NCBI GenBank assembly: GCA_010094045.1
Contig: ML986588.1
Location: forward strand, 186,001 to 250,000
Reading direction: 5' to 3'
Length of the DNA stretch: 64,000 nt
Source: Lojkania enalia
Lineage: Eukaryota > Ascomycota > Dothideomycetes > Pleosporales
Of the stretch, positions 1-11,200 are shown in pieces; position 1 is the stretch's first letter, and each line of letters starts with the position of its first letter. The position numbers were made by a program, and so were the translations under genes. The notes beneath the pieces were generated by a model that was not told where the DNA came from, did no database searches, and saw only the letters and a list, made by a program, of their open reading frames with translations.

Positions 1-465
1 GTGGGATGCGTACAAATTGATGGCGGGTTGAAAATACAATGCCATGCGGAGAGTGAATCACGGTTTCGATCGGTTGGATGATAGGAACACGACACAACGA
101 AAATGACTACGCGTCAATCCGTGGACGCGTTGAATGCCAAGCCGATGACATAATAACCCTAAGAAAGCCCTGCCGCCATTAGCGTAGAGCTTAATTGGAA
201 CTTCATTTTCGGGAGCAGGGTTTAACACACCATACAGCGAAAACCTATTCACTCAAATAGTGCACTCCACACTAGTGCCGTAACTGACTGGCTATTCTTG
301 CTGCAACTACTTCATTACCTGGACCAGATTGACAACCCAACTCCGCTTACCAACTCCATCACCATACTTCACTTGCATGCACTTTCTTGAAGCTTTCACC
401 ACCAGTAAGCGTTGATCGCCGCGCTGACACCTAGGTAGGTTTATCGTCGCGCAACTCTCCTTGCA
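1..465. other. Upstream intergenic region of the THO gene
   Basis: No convincing gene is seen. The open frames here are short, lack recognisable motifs and do not join by splice signals. The stretch directly before the THO start codon is the presumed promoter and 5' leader, but no clear TATA element was picked out. Confidence 0.5.
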
Positions 466-2665
466 ATGGCAGTACCAGATGTGTCACCGGCAAACAGCAT
501 GGCTATGAGGCTCAACAGCCTGCTAAACCGCGCAAACATAATCAAGCAGAGCTCTTCCATCGACCCACCGCTCCAGGTTTCGAAGCTCGCCACCGATGAC
601 GGGCCTCTTTTTGTGCGAACATTGGATGACAAGGATATGCATTCCACTGCCTTTGAAACCGCTTCTAGGAATGTCTTCTATCGCATCCTTGTAAGGCAAT
701 CCATTGCCACGATTTGAATAATGGCTTACCTCCGCTAGGCCCAGACTCCAATAACCCATCCATCGTTTGTTTCGATATGGAATCTTCTCGACATTCTCCA
801 GTATTGCGGTGATCGAGGTGGGTAGCTTCGAACTTTATCAATGCGTGCTATTAAGTTGCGCAGATTTGTGTTCGCCACAGCTAGTATTGCTTCTCGTCGA
901 AGAGCTGCTTGACAGCCAATCCATCGATGGGTGCAGGATTGTTTTTAGTTTCTTAGAGTCGAGAAGAGAAGCTATTATTGCGGTAAGTAGTATTCCTCCA
1001 ACTTGGTGTTATCACTCACACTCTCTAGAACACATCAAAAAACAAAGACCTCGTAATTCTGCGAATGTGCAATGAGCTTCTTCGCCGTTTATCGCGCGCT
1101 GAGGATTCTGTCTTTTGTGGGCGCGTATACATATTTCTTTTCCAAAGTTTTCCATTGGGCGATAAGAGCTCCGTGAATTTGCGTGGGAACTTTCATGTGG
1201 AAAATGTGACGACATTCGAGGATTATCTCAAATTATCTGTTCCCGAAGAGAATGATATGAAAATAGATACAGACAGGGCTACAGAAGACGTAGAAGATCC
1301 CTTGAACATCGAAGATTCGGATGCTAAACTAATGGGGTCCGAAAAAAGTGCGAAGGAGAAATCGAAGACTTTGGACATCGACGCCCTTTATCCAGTATTT
1401 TGGTCTCTGCAGCACTCATTTTCAAATCCTCCTAGGCTTTTCGAACAGGAGAACTTCAAGCACTTTCAGAAGGGCCTGGAGGCAACGCTCGCGAAGTTCA
1501 AAGAGGTGCCTAAAGTCATACAATCAGGAGATTCCGAACGCAAAAAAGCGGCCAATCCCGAATTAGATGACAACCATGATGAGTTTGCAAATACATTCAA
1601 CCCTAAGTACCTCACTAGCCGTGATCTATTCAAGCTTGAGGTACGTTTTACATGGGCTTTCGCGGCAGACCTATGATTAATTACATGCAGCTGAGCGATC
1701 TTGCCTTCCAACGGCATATCCTAGTCCAAGCGCTTATCCTCATCGACTTTCTCCTGACACTGACGGAACGCTCAAAAAAGAAGCCTTACTATCTAAACGC
1801 GCAGAAGGCTATGCAGTATGCCTTCACGCTCCGTGAGGAAGATGTAAGTCCATGCCTCCCCTCACTCCCCCGCCGGCTATGGCCACCTCGCTGTGCCACC
1901 GTGATCACCATCCTTTCGGCTGACCGCAAAGCACAGACCGAGTGGGCGTTGGGCATCAAGAATTCCATCGCAAATTACCTGCAGGAGGGTCCAGATGGCA
2001 AATTCTACTATCGAATGGTCGATACCGTGCTTTCACGCGATAAGAATTGGGTAAGGTGGAAAATGGAGAACTGTCAGCCATTTACTCGCGATAGAATCCC
2101 CACAAAGCATTTCCTGGATGCAAAATCTGGGGCGCAGATTGAGCTGAGTCGTAAAGCGGTTACGAAGCCGTCTGGCAAAACATTGGGTCTAGGGTATTTG
2201 TCCAACACTGACGCAGAAAAGGGGCTGGAGGCACTCAAACGAGCTGACAGGTACACTCCGCTCGCCCGATCCGTGCTATAGTCCATGTGCTCACGAGAGG
2301 TCAGATTCACGTTGCCAAGCGCGGAGTTATATCAACAGAAGAACCAAACGATTGAACTGGACCTCGAGATGGTTACATCGGAAGAGGAAAGGCGCCAGCT
2401 GGAGGGGGGTAAAACAAGCAACACATGGCGAGGGCTTCGCCTAGCATCCAAGGATAGGCTCAGTTCATTCGATAGGGTGGAGTATGGCAAAGGGTTGGAG
2501 AGGCTCTTTCAGCCGGTCTCGTCAATTGAGGCGGCAAGTGAGGACAATGCGGCCACTGCTTCGGAAGGCAGGGATTCTGTTCCGCAAGAACAGCATCAAA
2601 GCGTTGAGGAGCAGCGGGCCGACCAACAAAGTCAAGTGACTGCAGACACGACGGCGGAGGAGTAA
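466..2665 (+). CDS. HPR1: THO complex subunit 1 (Hpr1/THOC1)
   Basis: Core subunit of the nuclear THO/TREX complex, which couples transcription elongation to mRNP assembly and export and limits R-loops. Seven exons are read: 466-690, 739-817, 864-982, 1029-1640, 1691-1843, 1937-2250 and 2305-2665, giving 620 aa. All six introns are GT-AG and phase-consistent. The THOC1 signature is strong across exons 3-4: VEELLDSQSIDGC, then ILRMCNELLRRLSRAEDS, VFCGRVYIFLFQSFPLGDKS and NLRGNFHVENVTTFEDY. Exons 5-6 carry LSDLAFQRHILVQALILIDF and DKNWVRWKMENCQPF, also typical of the family. The tail after about residue 540 is Gln/Glu-rich and disordered, as in fungal homologues. The ATG at 466 is the first in-frame start, and exon 1 reads through to a GTAAGG donor. 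The 93-nt intron at 1844-1936 has no stop and a length divisible by three, so its retention would not shift the frame. Family assignment is secure; the first two exons are the least certain. Confidence 0.9.
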
Positions 2666-3372
2666 CAGGGGAGTAGGGCGCCTCTACGAGATAGGAATCA
2701 ATTGTCGAGGCGGCGCAACGCCCATTGCTTGCAGGCTTCTTGAAGCTTTCCTCCTTTCGATGATGTGCAGAATGGGAGGGTTGTGGCGCTTGTTGCTGGA
2801 GACTGCCATGTACGAGCTAAGAAGACGTGCATGCCCCAGAGCGATCCTCCACGATACGATCGTGATGCGCCAACACGAGGGCGCTGAACCAACCAACTGT
2901 GCCACTCAACTTGCAACCGCCACGATTCGCGGCTAGAATGGCAGCAGTGCGGCGCAGATGAAGTGTTGACGTTGTGGCGCCGCGACTTGATGAATATAGC
3001 ATGGACCTGGGAATAGGCGGGCGCGTGCCAGGCTCAGAGTCTGCAGCGCGCAGCAGCGAACAGTCATGGATGCCATAGGCCGAAGAGTGAGCTTGCTTTC
3101 CCTGGCTAGCTGGAGTCCTTTCATGGTCAACGACCAGCTGGACACAGCAGCAGGCGGACGCGAGCCAGGGTTGCCAGCGGAGGGCCGCGATGATTGGGGG
3201 CGCGCCGCAGATATTGGCCGAAGTTCAGGCTCATTGAGTATGCGCTGTCAGCACATTGATCCACCGTCGTGGGAGATTCTGCAGCGTCCCGAAATGAAAG
3301 GGACTCTTGTGCTTCGTCGCGTCTTCGGAGCCCTGCGGGTCTTGCAGCAGGCGAGCTGTAGTCGACCGCGGC

Positions 3373-3450
3373 CAGCAGCCAGCAGCAGGCAGCAGGGAAG
3401 TAGGGTCCTAGGAGCAGCATTATTAGCATCAGCATTAGCATTCGCATTCG
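3373..3450. repeat. CAG-type and AGCATT-type simple repeats
   Basis: A run of CAGCAG/CAGCC units (about 3373-3396) is followed closely by imperfect AGCATT/AGCATC units (3415-3450) and a GGCGGC run. It lies in the non-coding region upstream of the homeobox gene. The copies are irregular, so this is simple-sequence DNA and not a defined element. Confidence 0.7.
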
Positions 3451-4750
3451 GCGGCGGCGGCAGTGTGTATTCGTGCTCTCCAGGCGCGCCCCGCTCTCTC
3501 TTGGCACAAACCGAGCGCGAGCTGTGGTGTACATATGGTGTACATACATATATACTGGACAGTATTCATGGCATCCATGGGCCTCTGTGGCATCAATGGG
3601 AGGGGGGTCGAAGAAGGGGGGCATGATGGCATGGTGGCATCAAACCTCCGCGACGCTGCCGCCGGCGCCCACCCAATGAAGCGTCGAAATATCCGCGGCG
3701 GACAGAGCAGGACACCCATCGGGTCCAGTGGTGGGCCTCGCTATCGACGCCGCCCTGTGCGCCTCCTTCTCATTTCCCTGCCCGTGCTGCGTCGCCAGTC
3801 CGTAGTGGGCCGTTGGGGTGAGCCCGTTCGAACCACACGTCCGCCGGCCTTGGCGGTGTCTGGACAGACACGACGGCAGACACACACACACCTCGGCATT
3901 GACCCAGAGATTGCGGACTGCGTGGGCGGCTGCTAGAGGACAGGACTGTACAGGACTGTTGTGGACGCGCTGTGCCGCGAAACATCCAGCGTCTCCCGTC
4001 TGCTTCACGCCGCAAGAGCGCGCACTGTGCCGCTGCGGTTCTAGCCTCTAGTCTCCCACCTCCAACCCACTGCTGTACTGTACTCCTCCGCTCTCCACCA
4101 CGGATGACGCCCAGCAGCCTGCGACCTGCTCGCTTGTCGCCCTCAGCCCGCGTCTACCAGCACTGGGCCGCTCGGGACAGCATCTGTTTCTGGCACGGAT
4201 TCCGGGCGCTCTCAGGCTCGCGCTGGCATTCCCGGCTGCTGATCACGGCGGAACAACACCATGAGCAAGACAGCGCTGCAGCGATCATGGCGAGAGCAGA
4301 TCGCCCCTGCGTCGTGGATTAAAGGGAAATTGTAACCGCCTCACCCAGCCAAACAGCAGATGGTTTGCAATGCCGGCTTGTCTGACGCATGCCCATTCCG
4401 TACGCTCCGGCACCCGCTCTGCCCAGGTGCCCACTGGCCCAAGCGGCTGGTCACGTTCTGTTCAACGTTACTCTGTACCGCTGTCAACCACCGACTGCCT
4501 GCGGCGGCGCTACAACCAGCCAGAGCAGTCTTCCAGAAGCAGCATTTTCCCGGAGCGGGCCGAGCTTTTCGCCGTTGGATCTCCACCGTCCAGATCTATC
4601 TAGTCGCTCGTTCTGCGCCCATACGACGCCATCATGACTAGCCGCTGTCTCGTCCGATCGTGCAGGTGCAGCAACAGGCCCACAAACACAGCTAGAGCCG
4701 ATGCCGACGGAAGCTCGACGGCCTGAAAGACGTCTGCGGTCTTCATGCAG

Positions 4751-4789
4751 CACCGTGGGCACCCGTGGGCCACCGTGGGCGCCATGGGC
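4751..4789. repeat. Decamer tandem repeat with core CCGTGGGC
   Basis: Three consecutive 10-nt units with the core CCGTGGGC begin at 4751, 4761 and 4771, followed by a degenerate fourth unit containing CATGGGC. The array is short but regular and sits about 1.6 kb upstream of the homeobox start codon. Confidence 0.75.
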
Positions 4790-6404
4790 GGCTCAAAAAG
4801 TTGCAAGGCTGACGATGCAGCATGTTCCTGACGCAATTTCGCCCGCCGTGGCCGTTGCGAAACGCAGGCAATAGGATCGCGTCCTCAAGCCACAGCCCGC
4901 CGCGGGGACGCCGTCTGATAGGCACGCTCGCCCGGATGGCAGACGGTCGACGGTTGGGACTGTAACTCGACAGCAACATGGAGGTGAGCTCCTCGCCGTG
5001 ACTGGACTAGGTGCCATCTCTCCCTCACCACCACCACACACACCCACGACGCCATCACACCCACTAAAGCAGCGAGACCCCGCAACAAGCGTTGCCGAGC
5101 CCTGTAGCCATCCCTGCCATCGTGCTGGCGGGTCCCTGGAGCTCCCGTTTGTGCTATGGCCATGCATCTTCCAATAATGGCGCCCCCATCTAGCCTTGAC
5201 GCTCGATTGTCAACGCCACGGATCAGGCCTTGCTCGTCGGCGTTTTTCTCCACGTCCCCCTGGTCCCTCTGCACGCCGCAAGCCCTCCATGTTCACGCAC
5301 TCTTCACATTCTCTTTCGAGAAGGCCACCCTGGTGCCCTCTAGCACTCCTGATCCCGGCCTCCTTCGATTCGCTAGCAGCCACTCCGTCTCTCCTTCGTC
5401 TTCAAGGCCCGAGGTACCCACACCCCTGTGCCCTCGATCTTGCCTTGGGGGCCTGCTAGCCCTCGAGCTCAGTCACGCCTCTCGTGGTGTAACAATCTGC
5501 TTCCAGATCCTCGAAGGATATCATGTTTCCCTAAGAGACGCCTCTTCCCCTGGCAGTGGTCTGACCCCAGCTTTTGGACTTCCCTTAACCTTGATTTATC
5601 CGGATCGTCGAGTTTATAGTGCCGTCGAGCCTTTCTCATCTGAATGATCTGTCCCTCCCTCCCCGGCCGCGATCGCTGATATAGCCTCGGTGGTGTTCCT
5701 GAGAACTCTTACAAAGGGCACCATATCGTCGGCCACGAGTGGACGCTTTCAGTTCAGTCATTAAGAGCTAGCCGTCTGCTCACCTCATTGTCTCTCAACC
5801 TCCTTCGGTCACCGTCAATCTTTATTTGGTCAGCGGTATCACTCACTGAACAGCTTCTATTTCGAGCGACCGTTACACCAAGACTCCGCGCCCCATTCCT
5901 GTCTTGGGTGCGACATCAGCCATTCAGCCTTGGTCCTGCATATCAGCAACCCCAAACCTCTCCGACACGGCCCCCCTAGATCTGTTTTCTTGTAACAGAC
6001 CTGCGACCTTAACGCATTAAGCTGTCTATACTCCCGATTCAGCTTTAAAGCGTCGCGATCGCCTTCTTCGTCCTTCGTCGATCACCCGTCCAACCCCGCG
6101 CTGGGTTTGGAGACCGATCAAGAGTGTTTTTGGCAACCTCCATCGGATCCTTTCCCTCTGCATACAGTTCGCAGGGTGTTCGCGGCGTCGTCGAGAGAAG
6201 TTCCGCATCCAGAGTTCGTTCGTTCGCTACCATCTCGGAGTCCAGCAGCTTCTACTCCGCCAAGGAACAGAGGACCTTCTGAGGCAGTGCAGCGAAGTGA
6301 GCAGTGCCCTTGCCCAGGCACTGGCTGTTGCTGACTGCGAAGCTTGTTAGGAAGCGATTCAGCCACCTCCAACTATAACCCAACCTCTGAAGATCCAGGT
6401 GCCA

Positions 6405-8276
6405 ATGGTTGACGGAAACCTCTTTATCCCGCTCTCTCCGCCTAGCTCGCCGCGTATGTCTGCGTTCAGCACGACTCCCGCAGAGAACGAGTGGCAATCC
6501 TCGGATATCAAGTCTTTGGATGCAACCTCTGCGCACTCGGACAGTGACATGGCATTGCTCCAAGCCGAAGTGGCAAATAACAACTTCGATTTGAAGCGAC
6601 CATTGCTTCGACAACATAAGAGCTTTCCATTCACTCTCGACAGCAAGCATCATCAGTCAAATGGCTCGGATTCCCCGGTATCCCGTGAGCGAATTAGCAT
6701 CAGTAATATTGATGACATTGACTCTGGGGAGATTCCTACTGTGACCTTCGGCGGCTCAGCTCCTGCTAGTCCCGTGTCCAGACTGACCCCGCCTTCGCCG
6801 CACGATGGCACTAGTGGTGGAAAAGATGAGCCTCAAGATGATGAGATAGTCATCGACGAGAAAGATGAAGGCGGTGAGCAGCCTGCCAAAGAAGACAAAC
6901 CGCCCATCTCGGCCGCTGAGCTACGTGCTCAAAAACGCAAGATGAAGAGATTTAGGTAAGATATCCTCCGGTCAATCTCTTACACCGGTAGCTCGGTCCC
7001 TAACTTAGGCAGGCTTACACATAACCAAACACGGTTTCTCATGAGCGAGTTTGCCCGTCAGGCCCATCCAGATGCAGCCCATCGAGAACGCTTGGCCCGC
7101 GAAATCCCGGGTCTCAGCCCCAGACAAGTACAGGTCTGGTTCCAGAATAGGTAAACATGAGCCTGCAGTAGATCCAAGCAACTCGTCGCTAGATACTAAC
7201 ATTGTAGCAGGAGGGCGAAGCTAAAGCGCTTAACAAGTGATGACCGGGAGCGCATGATGAGGTCGAGGGCATTGCCTGAAGACTTTGACATGACTCAGGC
7301 CCTTCATTCCCCATTTGGAAACACACATGGTCTTGGGACTCCATTGACATCTCCTGGATCCTACACCCCAGGCTTCCCGGAAGGTAATATGATGCGGCCA
7401 TTGAGTATCGACACGCTACGCCGCGGACCAGTGGACTCGCACATTTCTCCCACCGGAATTAGTCCTGCCTTTGGGGGCTTTACCTTTACACCGCCTCAGT
7501 CTGCGACAGACACTTTGTCCCCTGTTTCGACCCACGAAGGCTCTCCTTTCGGATTTTCTTCAGCACATCTTGAAGACAACTCGAGAAGATCCAACCCCTT
7601 CTCCATGTCAATGAGCGCTTCACCCGCATATGCTGCGCACCACAGTATACCACGTCTCTCTATTCATGCCGACCGTGTAGGCCGAAGCCGTGCTGAATCA
7701 TTATCCTCACCTCTAAGGGCAAGCATGAGTTATAGCAATGGCAATGATAACGCCATCAATGGATCTAGCGATTCAAACCACATGGACGGATCTTCCATTG
7801 GTGACCATGGTTCAACGCGGTCTTTCTCCAGCTCTGTCATGCCCTATGGCCTAGGGTATTCCTGTGGGTTTCCTTCTCGCCTTCATCGGAATTTCCGTCT
7901 GACAATAGTAGATTCTCCTGTGCCAGGCTTTCAAGCCTCTAGCGCCTCTAGGATGCGCTCTTTCTCCAGTAGCGTGCCCCGACGGATTGAGCTAAGCACA
8001 CATTATACGCCAAGTCGCAGCGCAACAACGCCACAGACGGCTACTTTCCCAACGTATTCAAGTTCGCCACTAGTAACGCCACAAAGTTTCGCAATGCCCC
8101 AACTGAGCGCGCCGCACCACATGACTACCTTCCAGAACTCGTATCTACGAAACGATTCCGGTCAGAATGATCAGTATCCAAGCGTAGGGGCTGTCTTGGG
8201 TGAAGTTATTGAAAGCTCCGGCCAAGAGAACGAGAATTCAAACGACCAATCAGTCGGTTTGACACAATCGTACTAA
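6405..8276 (+). CDS. HTF1: Homeobox transcription factor, Htf1/Hox2/Hbx type
   Basis: Nuclear DNA-binding regulator. Htf1-type homeobox proteins are known to control conidiation and asexual development in Magnaporthe, Fusarium and Aspergillus. Exons 6405-6955, 7013-7150 and 7211-8276 give 584 aa. The homeodomain spans about residues 175-237 and is assembled across all three exons. It starts with KRKMKRFRLTHNQTRFLMSE, includes ARQAHPDAAHRERLAREIPG and ends in the recognition-helix motif VQVWFQNRRAKLKRL. The flank DDRERMMRSRALPEDFD is also typical of this subfamily. The remainder is Ser/Pro-rich and disordered. The start is the ATG at 6405 in good context; an in-frame TAG at 6348 closes the frame upstream, but an additional 5' exon cannot be excluded. 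A possible fourth intron of 45 nt (7864-7908, GTGGGT...AATAG) is in frame; removing it joins GLGYS to LDSPVPGF and gives 569 aa. Class is sure; exact orthology is inferred. Confidence 0.87.
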
Positions 8277-11200
8277 GCAATATTTTGGGTCGATAGAGGC
8301 GTTCATACGATAGCGAGCAAAACACGGGCATGGGAGTTTGGGTGGCATTTGTGTGCAGTATAAAACGAAAAGCTGGTATGATTTTACGAAATCATTGGTC
8401 CTGAGAAGGCGCTGGGACGATGGGACGAAATCTGCATGACTTGACGGCTATTATTGGTACTTGAATGAATCTTCCATACCGGTCTTACTTTGTTTACCCC
8501 TGGTGGCAGTTTCATACCTTTCTTCTTCTCAGGCGTCAAGCGTTTCGGGGCCCCGGGTGGGCCTTAACTGTTGGAAGTTACTTATCTGACCGGATCGGGG
8601 TTTTCAAACATCTAATCGCAATGCGACTCTTTGGTTCAAACAGCCTGGAAACGGCGCTGCTAAATTCTATACCCATTCCTGTATGTAATTTCCCACCATC
8701 ACTTTTCCCACTTTTCTTCTGATTGTAGTGGTGGATCTCAAGTCACTTGTCTCTTCGAGTATGTTTATTTGATTCTATTTGTTTGATGATCTAGGAATAC
8801 CTTGTAGCAATTCCTATACACAAAGCTTCGCCGTAGAAAAAAATTTCTCCGGCGAACTACAATGAAAATACGATCAATGCCGCCAAGTCCGCCCGGCTGC
8901 GATCTTTTTTCTACATCCCATGTTCTTGCATGACCTTGGCAAATGGCTACTTGTTCTTTTGCCAGCGGGAAATAGGAAAGCCGGTACGTACCTTAATACC
9001 CAAGCGACCAGTGCCGCAAACGCACGCTAGGCGACATCGGAGGGTTGGAGGCAAAAAGGAAGAACCGCGACGGTAGACATCATGAAGCACAGGCAAGCAA
9101 AAGGGCAATTCTTTGACTCTGGCAGGGTCTCCATGGACAAAAGTGTCTCATAGTCCCAGCCGGCGAATCGACTACCTCGGCTGCTGCGTGTAGTGTAGAT
9201 ATATCTATCTAGTTATCAGTCAAAAAGAATAAACATCCGACCAATCCGTTCTTCGCCGACCTATGCACCGTTCCTGAGGGGCCCCCTACGAAGCTTCTCC
9301 CAGCAAGCCATCAACGCATCGAACATTCCGTACAGGCGCGGCGCCGCGAATCCGCACTATAAGCCGGTTGGTGCCCGCATGACCGCGATGATAGGGGGGA
9401 GGGTACAGTCAATCAATTAATCAATCTCCACTCCTACGCGAAGATTTACCCCAGACGCCCGCATTCTTGCGGGACGACGATATTATTTGCGGCGGCTTTG
9501 GTGACGCTCAGGAACTGTATTCCGTGCAGGTGGTCTTTTCGAATGGCTAAAATGGATGATGATGATGAGGGGACGACCGCTCATCTGTCACTTCACGCCA
9601 TCTGTTTTTTTTTTTTTTTTGCGGGGATATGGGGATGAATGGGCGAATTATCATAAGGGCAAGGCCCCTAACTCTCTCCACCACCCAACGCTTGCAGCAG
9701 GCGTGCATGTTTCCATGCAGATATTGTACCGGTTTGGGAGTCGGTGCATGGCGCCGGGCAAGGTCTACGAGGAGTGGATTTTAGGTTTATTAGAGTTATT
9801 GCTTGGGTATGGGTTGATTGAGCCCCGGGGGGGCCTAGAGATTTTGATTGCAAGATTGATTGAGGGACCGGCAGGGCTGCCCGCACGCAGGGTGTGGGTG
9901 GTTTGCCGCGGGTGATTTTTTTCCTTTGTAGATCTTAGGCTTAATTCGCGCTGGGCGAGGAGATGTGCGCCTAGATGGAGCCGTTCTTCCAAGCGGCTTC
10001 GAGAAGCTTTGCGGAGGGGTGAGGCTGGGGATACCCTAGGACGGGTGTGGACGTGTGATCAAAGTCATGGCTGTACGGTAGCGTAGCTTTGCGAGAAGCG
10101 AACTTCTTGGTATGTATGCAGACGTGGCGGTGTGATGAGGTTCGGTTGCTGCTCTAGTAAGGGTTGGCCGAATTATGTAAGGGAGGAGGGTGGAAGTCGT
10201 CGACTGTTAGTCACAGTTCGCACCAGCTGGATTATGGGCCAAGTGGTAGGTGGGCCGGACGTGCAGACTACTTTCGTGTTGACTCCGACGACTCGCCTGA
10301 AGGCCCTCTCGGAATTGGCATGGGCTGTGGAGTGCAGCGAGGCGGCGCTGGTCTGCTTTCACGCCGTGTTCCTGGCGCTGACCGGAACTTAGGGATCGCG
10401 GGATACGAGTAAAATGTCCGTGTGGTGCGTGTACTGTCTGCGTGCTACTTGAGACGGAAGTGCCGTTCCTTGTGGGCAAGAGGAGCAGTGAGTGGAAGGG
10501 AAATTTTGTCACACGGATGCTTCCACGACGGCGGACATTGCGTAGAGGGCGAAGGGTAGCCCTGTGTTTGGAGTCCAAGGACTCGCCTTGGGTTCTAACG
10601 TGCCCACCGGAGCACATGCTTATGCGTTGCAATTGGAGGATAAGCTGAGAGCCGGTCGTGGCTCTTCCCGTTTGGGAACGGAGTAGATGCAAGAGCCCTG
10701 GTATGATTGGTGGATAGATTGTACAGAACCTCACGTGTTGTTATGTGCTTTGGAGGGTTCACATGTCAGCGTGCGTGCACGGCCTGAGTCCAGTGGGTTG
10801 GGCACAATAGCACAGCAGGGTAAGGGAAAGCGAAACCTTGAGTGAGAAGGATCGGTCTGACGACGGGCATCGTGTGTGGCTAGGACAGTCAGAAGCAAAA
10901 AACCGGTACTTATCGCGGCATCAACGCCATCCGACTTGATACACACAAAAAAACAACAGCTCGCCGTCTTTAATGCGATGTTGGATTTACCTTTGGACCT
11001 GCCTTTCCTATCTCGACTTATTCGTATCGCCTGCCAACCAAGGATCAAAGAGGGTTCCTTGAGGCGTTTTTAGCGCCCTCTTATCCCTAATGCAAGTGTT
11101 GCAGCTCGCAGCGCGTTGATTCCCGAGACCTTCTTAGAACTCGCAAGTGGATCGACCGCCGATAACTTTTGCTCTTCTCGAACACCTTCTCACAGCCACA

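Larger units (their letters stand above)
2666..6404. other. 3.7-kb gene-free region upstream of the homeobox gene
   Basis: No coding gene is supported. The left part (about 2.9-5.1 kb) is rich in CAG/GCA-type and GTGGGC repeats. The right part, about 5.2-6.4 kb, is pyrimidine-rich on the + strand, as fungal 5' leaders often are. Several short open frames exist but none has recognisable motifs. The likeliest reading is an extended promoter plus a long 5' leader for the homeobox regulator, possibly with an intron ending at AG 6349-6350 or 6361-6362. This is inference and no transcription start can be placed. Confidence 0.55.

Noticed and set aside
3818..3840. GTTCGAACC string as a possible tRNA T-arm
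   Set aside because: The flanking bases do not pair into a 5-bp T-stem on either strand and no acceptor or anticodon arm can be built.
3066..3936. Overlapping open frames upstream of the homeobox gene
   Set aside because: They follow simple repeats, lie on both strands at once and show no protein-like pattern.
10207..10734. 175-codon minus-strand open frame in the gene-poor region
   Set aside because: No domain, no splice continuation and biased composition; judged a chance frame.
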